From: Phycisphaerae bacterium
GTDB taxonomy: Bacteria > Planctomycetota > Phycisphaerae > Sedimentisphaerales > SG8-4
NCBI GenBank assembly: GCA_030603035.1
Contig: JAUVYQ010000080.1
Coordinates: 1 to 12,200 of the forward strand
Length of the DNA stretch: 12,200 nt
Direction: 5' to 3'
Shown here: positions 5,504-12,200 of the stretch, in pieces
Position numbering within the stretch: the stretch's first letter is position 1
Layout of the letters: every line of letters begins with the position of its first letter
Translations under genes and position numbers: made by a program
The notes under the pieces: model-generated
Database searches by the model: none
What the model saw: the letters and a program-made list of their open reading frames with translations, nothing else
What the model was told of the DNA's origin: nothing

Positions 5504-7084
5504 ATGGAGTTAAAGTGGCTTGACATTGGGATATTCTTAGCATTTATTGGCTTTGTTGTTGGTATCAGCTTGTATAAAAGCCGTAAGGAAGAAACGAGCG
5601 AAGATTACTTCCTGGCAGGTAGGGGTCTATTCTGGTATTTGATTGGCTTTTCCCTTATAGCCTCCAATATTTCCACTGAGCATTTTGTCGGAATGTCCGG
5701 ACAGGGTGCCGGCATTGCCGGTATGGCTATTGCCAGCTACGAGTGGATGGCAGCTATTACTATGGTTTTCGTAGCAGTTTTCTTTTTGCCAAAGTTTCTC
5801 AAAAGCGGCATCTACACAATTCCAGAATACCTTGAATATCGCTACAACCCTGCTGCTCGTGGAATTATGGCTTTTTACACAATGGTTATATACGTCGCTG
5901 TCACCATCGCGGCGGTATTATATTCCGGAGGCCTAACTCTACACACCATATTTGATATGGATTTGACAAAGGCGGTATGGCTCATTGGTATCATCGCCGC
6001 CTGCTATACCACATACGGCGGATTAAAAGCTGTGGTCTGGGCCGACCTTATTCAGGGCTCGGCACTGATTATTGGCGGAGCAGTTACTATGGTGCTCGGC
6101 TTCATCGCGGTAGGCGGCGTAGGGAGCTTCTTTGAAGCCAATGCCGACAAACTCCATATGATACTTCCCAGCGACCACCCGGTATTACCCTGGACCGCTC
6201 TTGTCGTTGGTCTCTGGATACCCAACTTTTACTATTGGGGTCTGAACCAGTTCATTACACAAAGAGCTCTTGCAGCCAAGACCCTTAGACAAGGTCAGCT
6301 CGGCGTTATTTTTGCCGCAGGTCTTAAACTGCTTATCCCGTTCATCATTATCTTTCCGGGGATAATGGCCTTACAGCTCTACAAAGCTGAACTGACCGGC
6401 GAAGGAGCCACTACCGACGCCGCCTATCCTTTGCTAATCAAGAACCTTATCCCCACCGGCTTGAGAGGGTTTATGTTCGCAGCCATCTTCGGAGCGGTTA
6501 TAAGTTCGCTTGATTCGATGCTGAACTCCGCATCTACTATCTTTACTATGGATTTATACAAACGTCACTGGAAGAAAAATGCTTCTGAAAAATCGTTGAT
6601 AATGACGGGTCGTATTATGACCATTATATTTGTCGTTATTGGCTGCCTGGTAGCACCGCAACTGGCGAGAAGATTCAGAGGAATCTTCAATTACATCCAG
6701 GAGTTCCAAGGCTTTATCTCGCCTGGGATTCTGGCCGCCTTTGCCTTTGGCTTGATTTTCAAACGTGCTCCCGGCAAAGCCGGTGTTGCAGCACTGGTTC
6801 TTAATCCTGTTATCTACGGCATCCTATTAATATTATTCGGGGACATTGCATTTTTTGATAAAATGGGGATTTCGCTGGGGAAAATTGCATTCCTCAATAG
6901 AATGGCAATTACATTTGGGATAATAATTTTAACAATGGCAATCATCACTATCCTCAAGCCCCTCCCCAAGCCGAAAGTTATGCCTGTAAGAGAAGAGTTT
7001 GATATGAAGCCCACCCCGTCGGTTTTGTGGCTGGGCGCTGCGGTGATAGCAATTACCATAATTCTTTATATTATCTTCTGGTAA
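5504..7084 (+). CDS. SGLT-type sodium/sugar symporter (SSS family)
   Basis: This 526-residue inner-membrane protein belongs to the solute:sodium symporter family and resembles the Vibrio sodium/galactose transporter vSGLT along its length. Starting with EDYFLAGR at 33-40, the LeuT-fold core shows many hydrophobic segments and a C-terminal one ending at residue 526. Residues corresponding to vSGLT sugar contacts are visible: Glu80 (ASYEWM), Asn241 and Tyr244 (PNFYYWG), Lys275 (GLKLLIPF) and Gln399 (YIQEF). The Na2-site serines are Ser334/Ser335 (VISSLDS). The position of vSGLT Gln69 is His60 here (STEHFVG), which may alter sugar preference. The start ATG 5504 follows AAAGGAAAG by about 9 nt. 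The galactokinase-like gene begins 76 bp downstream, suggesting coupled uptake and phosphorylation of galactose or a related sugar; the actual substrate is inference. Confidence 0.9.
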   Translation: MELKWLDIGIFLAFIGFVVGISLYKSRKEETSEDYFLAGRGLFWYLIGFSLIASNISTEHFVGMSGQGAGIAGMAIASYEWMAAITMVFVAVFFLPKFLKSGIYTIPEYLEYRYNPAARGIMAFYTMVIYVAVTIAAVLYSGGLTLHTIFDMDLTKAVWLIGIIAACYTTYGGLKAVVWADLIQGSALIIGGAVTMVLGFIAVGGVGSFFEANADKLHMILPSDHPVLPWTALVVGLWIPNFYYWGLNQFITQRALAAKTLRQGQLGVIFAAGLKLLIPFIIIFPGIMALQLYKAELTGEGATTDAAYPLLIKNLIPTGLRGFMFAAIFGAVISSLDSMLNSASTIFTMDLYKRHWKKNASEKSLIMTGRIMTIIFVVIGCLVAPQLARRFRGIFNYIQEFQGFISPGILAAFAFGLIFKRAPGKAGVAALVLNPVIYGILLILFGDIAFFDKMGISLGKIAFLNRMAITFGIIILTMAIITILKPLPKPKVMPVREEFDMKPTPSVLWLGAAVIAITIILYIIFW

Positions 7085-7160
7085 TGAAGCTGAAAAAGTT
7101 AGTAATGCTCTGAGGTTTTATGCGTTTAGGTATGAATAACGAGTAGAGGATAATTATAAA

Positions 7161-8405
7161 ATGGAGCTAACAACCCAGGACCAGGCGGCTGTTGATAAAA
7201 TTTTACAATTATCTAAGGAAACCGGCATAAATATTAACGGTGGCAGGATTAGAAGAACTTCGTCTCGTTTTTGTCTTGGGGTTGAGCACGGCGATTATAA
7301 CGGCACGGAACTTTTCGGCGTTGGAACCGACAGGTTTATCTGGATGGCCTATAAGCCGAACGGAACAAATCGCGTCAGACTGTTTAGCGGAAATTTTCCG
7401 GACGATGGGGTCATTGAATTCAAGTTAGGAGATGTTCCCAAGCCCAAGTCGGCGGCTATAGCTGAGACGTGGGGACGCTTTCCGTACGGGGTTGAATATA
7501 TTTTAAGGAGAGAGGGTTACACGCTTTCGCAAGGAATTAATGGTGTTATCTTTGGGAATATCCCCGGCGGTGGGATGAGTCGGTCGGCGTCTTTGACTTT
7601 GAATTTGATTTTGTCACTGCTGGATGCGAACGGTATCGAGATTGAAGATAAGATGCAGATTGTGGACCTGGCCCAAGCAGTAGAGAATGACTATATTGGA
7701 TCACCCTGTGGAAAGCTGGATCAGATAATGATACTATTTTCGCGTGAGGGGATGGGGACGTACTATAATCCATCGAGAAGAACAGTAGAATATGTTACGA
7801 TTGGTTCTGGGGCTATTGATTTTCGTATAGTAGTGCTTGATACGGGGACGGTTCGGCCTGGTCTTGAGAAGTCGACATATAAAATACGCAGGGCAGAATG
7901 CGAGAAACTGGTTTCGATATTACAGAAAGCCAATTACGATATATCGTGCCTTGCGGATATAAAGGACGAGGCAATGTATGCGAAGATTATGGTCGAATTC
8001 GGTGAGAGTTACCCTGATTTGTGCGACCGGCTAAAGTATATTTTTGCAGCCCAAGAGCGGTTCTATAAAATGCTCGAAGCCTGGAAGGCCGGCGACATTG
8101 AAACCGTGGGTCAGATATTCAGGGAAGACGGCATAGGACTGCGAGATGCTTATAAGATATCGGGTGCGGAGCTGGAGACAATGTGTGATATTGTTCGGAC
8201 GGTGCCGGGTGTTTTAGGAGAGCGGATGTTAGGCGGCGGTGACAAGGGAGCATCGGGCGCTTTAGTTCGGGCTGAAAGTATCGAAGCGGTCCAGCGAGCA
8301 GTTGATACGGCGTATCCGCGTAGTCGCCCTGAATTTGCCGATAAATATGCCGTTCACATCTGCAAAGTTGTGGATGGTATCAGGGTTTATGAAGGTTCGC
8401 TTTAA
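7161..8405 (+). CDS. Galactokinase-like GHMP kinase
   Basis: The 414-residue protein aligns with galactokinase motifs but is divergent. Motif 1 (GRVNLIGEHTDY in GalK) is degenerate: SSRFCLGVEHGDYNG, keeping Arg36, Glu42, His43 and Asp45, which contact sugar in GalK. The ATP loop is GNIPGGGMSRSASL (132-145) instead of the usual GLSSSAS. The catalytic Asp187 lies in CGKLDQ and Tyr240 in STYKIRRAEC. Motif 3 is MLGGGDKGASGALV (356-369). The key sugar-binding and catalytic residues therefore remain, supporting an ATP-dependent sugar 1-kinase in the cytoplasm. Galactose is the simplest substrate, but no galT or galE is nearby, so another sugar is possible. The start ATG 7161 follows AGAGGA by 10 nt. 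It lies 76 bp after the symporter with no terminator visible between. Confidence 0.85.
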   Translation: MELTTQDQAAVDKILQLSKETGININGGRIRRTSSRFCLGVEHGDYNGTELFGVGTDRFIWMAYKPNGTNRVRLFSGNFPDDGVIEFKLGDVPKPKSAAIAETWGRFPYGVEYILRREGYTLSQGINGVIFGNIPGGGMSRSASLTLNLILSLLDANGIEIEDKMQIVDLAQAVENDYIGSPCGKLDQIMILFSREGMGTYYNPSRRTVEYVTIGSGAIDFRIVVLDTGTVRPGLEKSTYKIRRAECEKLVSILQKANYDISCLADIKDEAMYAKIMVEFGESYPDLCDRLKYIFAAQERFYKMLEAWKAGDIETVGQIFREDGIGLRDAYKISGAELETMCDIVRTVPGVLGERMLGGGDKGASGALVRAESIEAVQRAVDTAYPRSRPEFADKYAVHICKVVDGIRVYEGSL

Positions 8406-8464
8406 TAGTGACAACTATGTGTGCAGAATATTTACTGGTAAGGCTATTATTATAACAGGTATTT

Positions 8465-9409
8465 ATGTCAAAAAAATGTTCAGCGGCAAACAAGGGTGTT
8501 TTTTGTGCTGCTGTCCGTATGAATAAGCAGATTGGGCAGCGGTTCTATCGTCTCGGGCTGGAATTTTCCGGGACTGGTGCAGAGTCATTCGCTAATTTTA
8601 AGCCGGGACAGTTTGCCGAATTGGATGTTTCGGGGACCGCCCTGCCGCCGGTAGAAAGCATACCGGAAGATTTGGTCGATGTGGCCGGGCGGAAGATACT
8701 GCTTCGGAGGCCTTTTAGTTTTTGTGATGTTACTGCCAAAGAAAATAAAACCTTCGCTGACATTCTTTATTGTGTTGTCGGGCCTGCAACTTTGCGAATG
8801 ACAACTTTATCGGCGGGCGATTCAGTCAGCGTAATCGGGCCTCTGGGGAATGGTTTTTGGGTGCCGGAGGGTAAGAAAAGCGCCCTTCTGGTTGCCGGCG
8901 GGATGGGCGCTGGGCCATTGGAACATCTGGCGAAGGTTTTTACGGCTGATTATCATGATATCGAAGTGATTGCGTTTGCCGGTGCAAAGACGGCGAAAGA
9001 ACTACCTTTCGAGGCGCGATTGGATGAGATTTCGCAACAGTTGGGATTTTCGTTGCCGGAGTTTGCCAAGTATGGGATAGAATCGGTGGTGGCAACGGAT
9101 GACGGCTCGGCGGGGTTTGCCGGGCTTGTAACCGATTGCCTCTCGGAATGGCTTGGAAAGTCCGACTTGGCCGGTGAGAGTATGATTATTTATAGCTGTG
9201 GGCCTGAGCAAATGCTGGCGCAGGTGGCTAAAATCGCCAGGCAAAAGAAAATCGATTGCCAGGTCAGTATGGAGCGGCGAATGGCCTGTGGGATTGGCCT
9301 GTGCCAGAGCTGCGCTGTGGAATGCAGAGTGGACAACTCGGCTGAGACTATTTATAAATTGTGTTGTGAGGATGGGCCTGTTTTTGATGCGAAAGATGTT
9401 GTTTTTTAA
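8465..9409 (+). CDS. pyrK: Dihydroorotate dehydrogenase electron-transfer subunit PyrK
   Basis: PyrK passes electrons from PyrD's FMN through a [2Fe-2S] cluster and FAD to NAD+, forming the class 1B dihydroorotate dehydrogenase of pyrimidine synthesis. Visible parts in order: a ferredoxin-reductase-like FAD domain with RRPFSF at 81-86; a nucleotide-binding segment VAGGMGAGPL at 143-152; YSCGPEQML at 243-251; and the cluster ligands Cys275, Cys280 and Cys283 (MACGIGLCQSC) plus Cys301 in LCCEDGPVF. Its 314 residues exceed the roughly 256 of Bacillus PyrK, with extra sequence at the N-terminus and around the FAD domain (about 60-78). The start ATG 8465 has a weak AGGT upstream; a later in-frame ATG (residue 19) would cut into the first strand. 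It is 59 bp after the kinase gene; pyrD follows after a repeat-filled gap. Confidence 0.93.
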   Translation: MSKKCSAANKGVFCAAVRMNKQIGQRFYRLGLEFSGTGAESFANFKPGQFAELDVSGTALPPVESIPEDLVDVAGRKILLRRPFSFCDVTAKENKTFADILYCVVGPATLRMTTLSAGDSVSVIGPLGNGFWVPEGKKSALLVAGGMGAGPLEHLAKVFTADYHDIEVIAFAGAKTAKELPFEARLDEISQQLGFSLPEFAKYGIESVVATDDGSAGFAGLVTDCLSEWLGKSDLAGESMIIYSCGPEQMLAQVAKIARQKKIDCQVSMERRMACGIGLCQSCAVECRVDNSAETIYKLCCEDGPVFDAKDVVF

Positions 9410-9410
9410 C

Positions 9411-9436
9411 CGCGGATTACGCGGATTACACGGATA
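9411..9436 (+). repeat. Short GCGGATTAC-type direct repeat after pyrK
   Basis: Immediately after the pyrK stop, GCGGATTAC occurs at 9412-9420 and 9421-9429, followed by a degenerate ACGGAT. It marks the start of about 220 bp of assorted repeats between pyrK and pyrD. There is no sign of a terminator or coding function. Confidence 0.6.
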
Positions 9437-9481
9437 AAATCAAAGTAAAGAACGAAAAAATAGATTTCTGCTCCGTCTAAA

Positions 9482-9551
9482 GCCGGATTCCGTCAAACAG
9501 ATGCCAGATTCCATCAAACGGATGCCGGATTCCGTCAAACGGATGCCGGAT
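9482..9551. repeat. 21-bp tandem repeat, three and a third copies
   Basis: Copies occupy 9482-9502, 9503-9523 and 9524-9544, with a partial copy at 9545-9551. The unit begins GCCGGATTCC and ends CAAACGGAT; the second copy differs from the third at two positions and the first at one. Being 7 codons long, it leaves frames open on the − strand and produces a misleading antisense ORF. It runs into a sequence ending CAGGAATGACAG (9569-9580), which resembles the end of another common dispersed repeat. Function unknown. Confidence 0.9.
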
Positions 9552-9589
9552 CTTCGACTTCGATTTCGCAGGAATGACAGACGGGAGAC

Positions 9590-9635
9590 GAGATTGCTTC
9601 GGCCCCGACAAACAATGTCGGGACCTCGCAATGAC
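9590..9635. repeat. Partial copy of the TCATTGCGAGG palindromic repeat at the pyrD start
   Basis: GAGATTGCTTCG at 9590-9601 and CCTCGCAATGAC at 9624-9635 are exact reverse complements of the 12-mer at 5272-5283 and of the 5' end of the element at 5222. Between them is a different hairpin, CCCGACA-AACAA-TGTCGGG (9604-9622). The terminal GCAATGAC contains the ATG at 9631 that is one possible start of pyrD. This is a shortened or related copy rather than a full element. Confidence 0.75.
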
Positions 9636-10572
9636 GATTATGGAAGAACAGGTTGATATATCGGTGGATTTTGCGGGGGTTCGGCTCGGTAATCCGGTGT
9701 TTACGGCTTCGGGGACGTCCGGATATGCTGATGAGTTAGCTGATTTTATGGATGTAAACTCGCTCGGCGGGTTTATTACCAAGAGTATTACGCTGACGCC
9801 GAGAAAAGGCAATGCGACGCCGAGGATTGTTGAGACCGATTCGGGGATGCTTAACGCAATCGGGTGGGCGAATATCGGATTGGATGCCTTCGTCGAAGAG
9901 AAACTGCCTGCTCTCGAAAAACTATCGTGCGCCATGTTTGTTAATATAGCCGGCGAGACAATTGATGAATACATAGCGGTTGCGGAGCGCCTGGCCGATG
10001 AAAAAGCGATAGCCGGGCTTGAGTTGAATATTAGCTGTCCTAATGTCGAGAAAGGCGGGATAAGTTTTGGCATCGACCCTGGAGAGGTAACGGCGATTAC
10101 TTCGGCGGTGAAAAAGGTCAGCGGTGAAAAGATTTTAATGGTCAAGCTGCCGCCCGCCGTTACGGACATCAGCGTAATTGCTCGAGCGGCGGTTAATGCC
10201 GGTGCGGATGCACTCAGTCTGGTAAATACATTTACGGCGATGGTTGTCGATGTTGAAACTCGCAGGGCTGTTCTGGCCAATAAGACGGGAGGATTATCGG
10301 GGCCGGCGATAAAGCCGATGGCGGTTTATCTGGTTAATAAGACTTATAATGAGGTTGCCAAAGGTCGCGGAATACCGATTCTGGGAATGGGGGGAATCAG
10401 GACCGCTTCGGACGCTATCGAATTTATTATTGCGGGGGCATCGGCGGTGGGTGTTGGGACGGCGAATTTTATTGAGCCGGGATGCGCGGTAAAAATTATT
10501 GAAGGCATAAAAAAATATTGCGCTCGTAAAGAAATAGCAAATATCAAAAAATTAGTCGGGTCCCTTGAATAA
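9631..10572 (+). CDS. pyrD: Dihydroorotate dehydrogenase class 1B catalytic subunit PyrD
   Basis: PyrD oxidises dihydroorotate to orotate with FMN. The protein is a TIM barrel of class 1: VDFAGVRLGNPV near the start, TASGTSGY, FITKSITLTPRKGN, the catalytic Cys in LNISCPNVE, VKLPPAVTD, the flavin-phosphate region GGLSGPAIKP, and ILGMGGIRTASDA. The serine-free NISCPN motif marks class 1, where Cys is the base. The neighbouring pyrK indicates the NAD-linked 1B type. The frame is open from ATG 9574, but residues encoded by 9574-9630 derive from repeat sequence and do not look like PyrD. ATG 9631 (313 residues, GGGA seven bases upstream) or ATG 9640 (310 residues) fit the family length. Both lie next to a stable hairpin (9604-9622), which may limit translation. 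The start is therefore uncertain; the identity is not. Confidence 0.95.
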   Translation: MTIMEEQVDISVDFAGVRLGNPVFTASGTSGYADELADFMDVNSLGGFITKSITLTPRKGNATPRIVETDSGMLNAIGWANIGLDAFVEEKLPALEKLSCAMFVNIAGETIDEYIAVAERLADEKAIAGLELNISCPNVEKGGISFGIDPGEVTAITSAVKKVSGEKILMVKLPPAVTDISVIARAAVNAGADALSLVNTFTAMVVDVETRRAVLANKTGGLSGPAIKPMAVYLVNKTYNEVAKGRGIPILGMGGIRTASDAIEFIIAGASAVGVGTANFIEPGCAVKIIEGIKKYCARKEIANIKKLVGSLE

Positions 10573-10668
10573 ATCAAGGTGTTAGAGATTAAATCTTGTT
10601 GTTATTGAAATTTGAAAAACAAATGAAACGAACAATTGCTCCAGGGACTCGAATAAGGCATTTTCCAA

Positions 10669-10692
10669 CACCCCCAAACAAGTTTGAGGGTG
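10669..10692. terminator. Hairpin between pyrD and the URO-D gene
   Basis: CACCC-C-CAAA (10669-10678) pairs with TTTG-A-GGGTG (10683-10692) around a CAAG loop: nine base pairs with one internal mismatch. No T run follows, so it is at most a weak terminator or a processing or regulatory hairpin. It lies about 97 bp after pyrD, roughly in the middle of the 186-bp gap. Confidence 0.35.
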
Positions 10693-10758
10693 CCACCCAA
10701 ATTTCATTAGTAATTCAAAGGTCAATAATAAAGACTTTTAAGGAGGCAGCAGAGTAAG

Positions 10759-11955
10759 ATGGACAAAGATATGGAACGACTATACGCCGAACGGCTGAAG
10801 CGCTACGTTACCGCAATGCGGAACGAGAAACCGGACAAGATTCCAATTCGTCCATTTGTTGCGGAGTTCACGGCCAAGTACGCCGGGTACACCTGCCAGG
10901 AGGTAACACACGATTTTGAGAAGGCGTTTGCGGCCGCCCGCAAGTGCGCGGCGGATTTCGACTGGGACGCCGTGGTCGGCAATATGGTTTACGTTTGGAC
11001 GGGTCTGACACAGGCCATCGGGACGAAGTACTACGCAGTTCCCGGAATCGATGTGCCGGCCGACACCGGTTTTCAGTACCTTGAGCCGCCTGAGGAAAAG
11101 GCGTTTATGAAGCCGGACGAATACGACCAGCTCATCGAGGACCCGACAGGGTTTCTGTTCAACGTGTGGCTTCCGCACATCTCGGCCGACGTCGGTGCGA
11201 TGGGCGAGCCGACATCGTATCGCAACAACCTGTCGTTTTTGAAGGGCGGGATGGCGATGCTGAATTACTTTAACGCGTTCGGGAAGCAGAACGCGCTGCT
11301 GCGGTCGGAGTCGGGTACGGTCTCGGCTATCTCGGGGATTCTCAAGGCACCGCTCGACATTCTCGCCGACAAGCTGCGGGGGTATCTTGGGCTGGTTACG
11401 GATGTGTTCGAGCGGCCGGACAAGGTGCTGGCTGCCTGTGAGGCCCTGATGCCGCACCTGGTGCATGTGGCCCTTTCCGGCGCGGACCCGGACAAGAACG
11501 TCCCTATCGGGCTCTGGCTGCACCGAGGATGTGTGCCTTTTTTTTCGCAGAAGCACTTCGAGAAGTTTTTCTGGCCGACATTCAAGCCGATTATAGAAGA
11601 GATATGGGCGCACGGGCATCAGGTATTGTTCTACGCCGAGGGTGACTGGAATGCACATTTGAAGTCCTTTGCGGAGTTGCCGGATGGTTCAATCGTTTAT
11701 CACGTTGACAAGGCGGACATCTTTGAGGTGCACAAGGCGATAGGAGAGAAGTTCTGCATCAGCGGAGGTATTCCTAATTTTCTGCTGAGCTACGGGACGC
11801 CGGAGGAAGTGCGCAACTGCTGCAAGAAGGTAATCGACGGTGTGGCCGGCGACGGCGGCTACATTATGGACGCCAGCGCTATTGTCCAGAACGACGCCAA
11901 GGTTGAAAACATTAAGGCGATGACTGATTTTACCCGTGAATATGGAGTGTACTAA
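10759..11955 (+). CDS. Uroporphyrinogen decarboxylase (URO-D) superfamily protein, not HemE
   Basis: The 398-residue protein fits the URO-D/methylcobamide methyltransferase TIM-barrel superfamily: ERLKRYVTAMRNEKPDKIPI at the N-terminus, HRGCVPFFSQKHFEKFFWP (255-273), the strand VLFYAEGDW (289-297), then FCISGGIPNFLLSYGTPEEV (332-351) and GGYIMDASA (366-374). The RQAGR motif of true HemE is absent, so a heme role is unlikely. The His-x-Cys zinc motif of MtaA/CmuA-type enzymes is also missing: the equivalent strand has Glu294-Gly-Asp296. It therefore belongs to an uncharacterised branch, and the substrate cannot be told from sequence. The start ATG 10759 follows AAGGAGG (10740-10746) by 12 nt. 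The G+C content looks higher than in most neighbouring genes, with a long open antisense frame. A 56-codon ORF overlaps its stop codon. Confidence 0.85.
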   Translation: MDKDMERLYAERLKRYVTAMRNEKPDKIPIRPFVAEFTAKYAGYTCQEVTHDFEKAFAAARKCAADFDWDAVVGNMVYVWTGLTQAIGTKYYAVPGIDVPADTGFQYLEPPEEKAFMKPDEYDQLIEDPTGFLFNVWLPHISADVGAMGEPTSYRNNLSFLKGGMAMLNYFNAFGKQNALLRSESGTVSAISGILKAPLDILADKLRGYLGLVTDVFERPDKVLAACEALMPHLVHVALSGADPDKNVPIGLWLHRGCVPFFSQKHFEKFFWPTFKPIIEEIWAHGHQVLFYAEGDWNAHLKSFAELPDGSIVYHVDKADIFEVHKAIGEKFCISGGIPNFLLSYGTPEEVRNCCKKVIDGVAGDGGYIMDASAIVQNDAKVENIKAMTDFTREYGVY

Positions 11956-12125
11956 TGCCTGAACAAAAGAAACCAAAGAGAAAGCCGGGTGTTTGTATTC
12001 CGTGGGAACAGAAGAAGAAGGAGCTGCCGAAGATTTCGGGAGACGAAGAGCTCGTACGAAAAGTGTGGGAAGACATCGACGCATTAGGCTACGTGTACAT
12101 CTGGCAGTGTCTGCTCTCGTTCTGA
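11955..12125 (+). CDS. 56-residue hypothetical protein coupled to the URO-D gene
   Basis: The ATG at 11955 shares a base with the stop of the URO-D gene (TAATG), an arrangement that favours translational coupling. The product begins MPEQKKPKRKPGVCIPWEQ, is lysine-rich at the N-terminus, then has an acidic stretch (GDEELVRKVWEDID) and an aromatic end (YVYIWQCLLSF). It holds two cysteines and three tryptophans and has no recognised domain or clear signal peptide. It stops at TGA 12123-12125, 29 bp before the next start. I do not recognise the family; the tight overlap and codon-like composition are the evidence that it is real. Confidence 0.6.
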   Translation: MPEQKKPKRKPGVCIPWEQKKKELPKISGDEELVRKVWEDIDALGYVYIWQCLLSF

Positions 12126-12154
12126 GAAACGAACGAACAATTGGAGATTGTGCT

Positions 12155-12200
12155 ATGGAAGGAAGAGAGGTTATCACTCGCCGCAGGTTTATGAAAAAAG
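12155..12200 (+). CDS. Start of a Tat-exported protein, cut off by the window edge
   Basis: Only 15 codons are visible: MEGREVITRRRFMKK. The TRRRFMK stretch fits the twin-arginine motif (S/T)RRxFLK, so the product is probably folded in the cytoplasm and exported through Tat. ATG 12155 follows GGAG (12143-12146) by 8 nt. The preceding gap is 29 bp, so it is likely co-transcribed with the URO-D gene and the 56-codon ORF. Many cofactor-containing oxidoreductases and many planctomycete secreted enzymes carry such signals; which one this is cannot be told. Confidence 0.7.
   Translation, partial: MEGREVITRRRFMKK

Noticed and set aside
9482..9551. CRISPR array
   Set aside because: The units are contiguous 21-bp tandem copies with no unique spacers, and there are no cas genes.
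9477..10280. A 267-codon antisense frame over pyrD
   Set aside because: It is the complement of pyrD codons, extended into the 21-bp repeat, which keeps the frame open because the unit is 7 codons long.
10780..11658. A 292-codon antisense frame within the URO-D gene
   Set aside because: It is a shadow of a G+C-rich coding frame. Its product is Arg/His/Val-rich without any family signature, and no ribosome-binding site or promoter was seen.

Overview
The window reads as an ordinary bacterial chromosome segment of mixed housekeeping and accessory genes, roughly half G+C by eye. Nearly all genes are on the + strand; a short − strand accessory island lies at about 2117-3124. The gene mix suggests an anaerobic or facultative member of Planctomycetota (Phycisphaerae-like) or a similar phylum: a lone larB, an SGLT-type symporter beside a divergent galactokinase, a class 1B pyrK/pyrD pair, a non-HemE URO-D protein, a Tat-exported product, and dispersed 'TCATTGCGAGG' palindromic repeats. 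This assignment is inference; no rRNA or tRNA is present to test it.

Layout. 116-2003: a sigma70-like promoter almost abuts the tsaD start codon (possible leaderless mRNA), followed 27 bp later by larB, whose full-length frame appears to begin at a rare ATT codon. 2117-3124 (− strand): a consensus promoter drives hicB and hicA, the latter broken by a nonsense codon at position 5, then a GIY-YIG-like gene, and immediately after its stop a 58-nt element with integron attC architecture. 3133-4036: a second promoter, back to back with the first, drives nnrD. 4037-4528 has no convincing gene. 4529-5188: lexA. 5222-5358: a 137-bp palindromic repeat. 5400-8405: promoter, sodium/sugar symporter, galactokinase-like GHMP kinase, a likely sugar uptake and phosphorylation unit. 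8465-10572: pyrK and pyrD (class 1B dihydroorotate dehydrogenase), split by about 220 bp of three kinds of repeat, one of which appears to supply the pyrD start codon. 10759-12200: URO-D family gene, a start-stop-overlapping 56-codon ORF, and the first codons of a Tat-signal protein running off the window.

How the genes fit. TsaD (tRNA t6A), NnrD (repair of damaged NAD(P)H), LexA (SOS control) and PyrK/PyrD (pyrimidine synthesis) are core functions. LarB makes the precursor of the nickel-pincer cofactor of lactate racemase-type enzymes, but larC and larE are not here. The most notable items are the apparent solitary integron cassette with its attC site, the toxin-dead hicBA pair, the ATT start of larB, and the repeat that has become the 5' end of pyrD.
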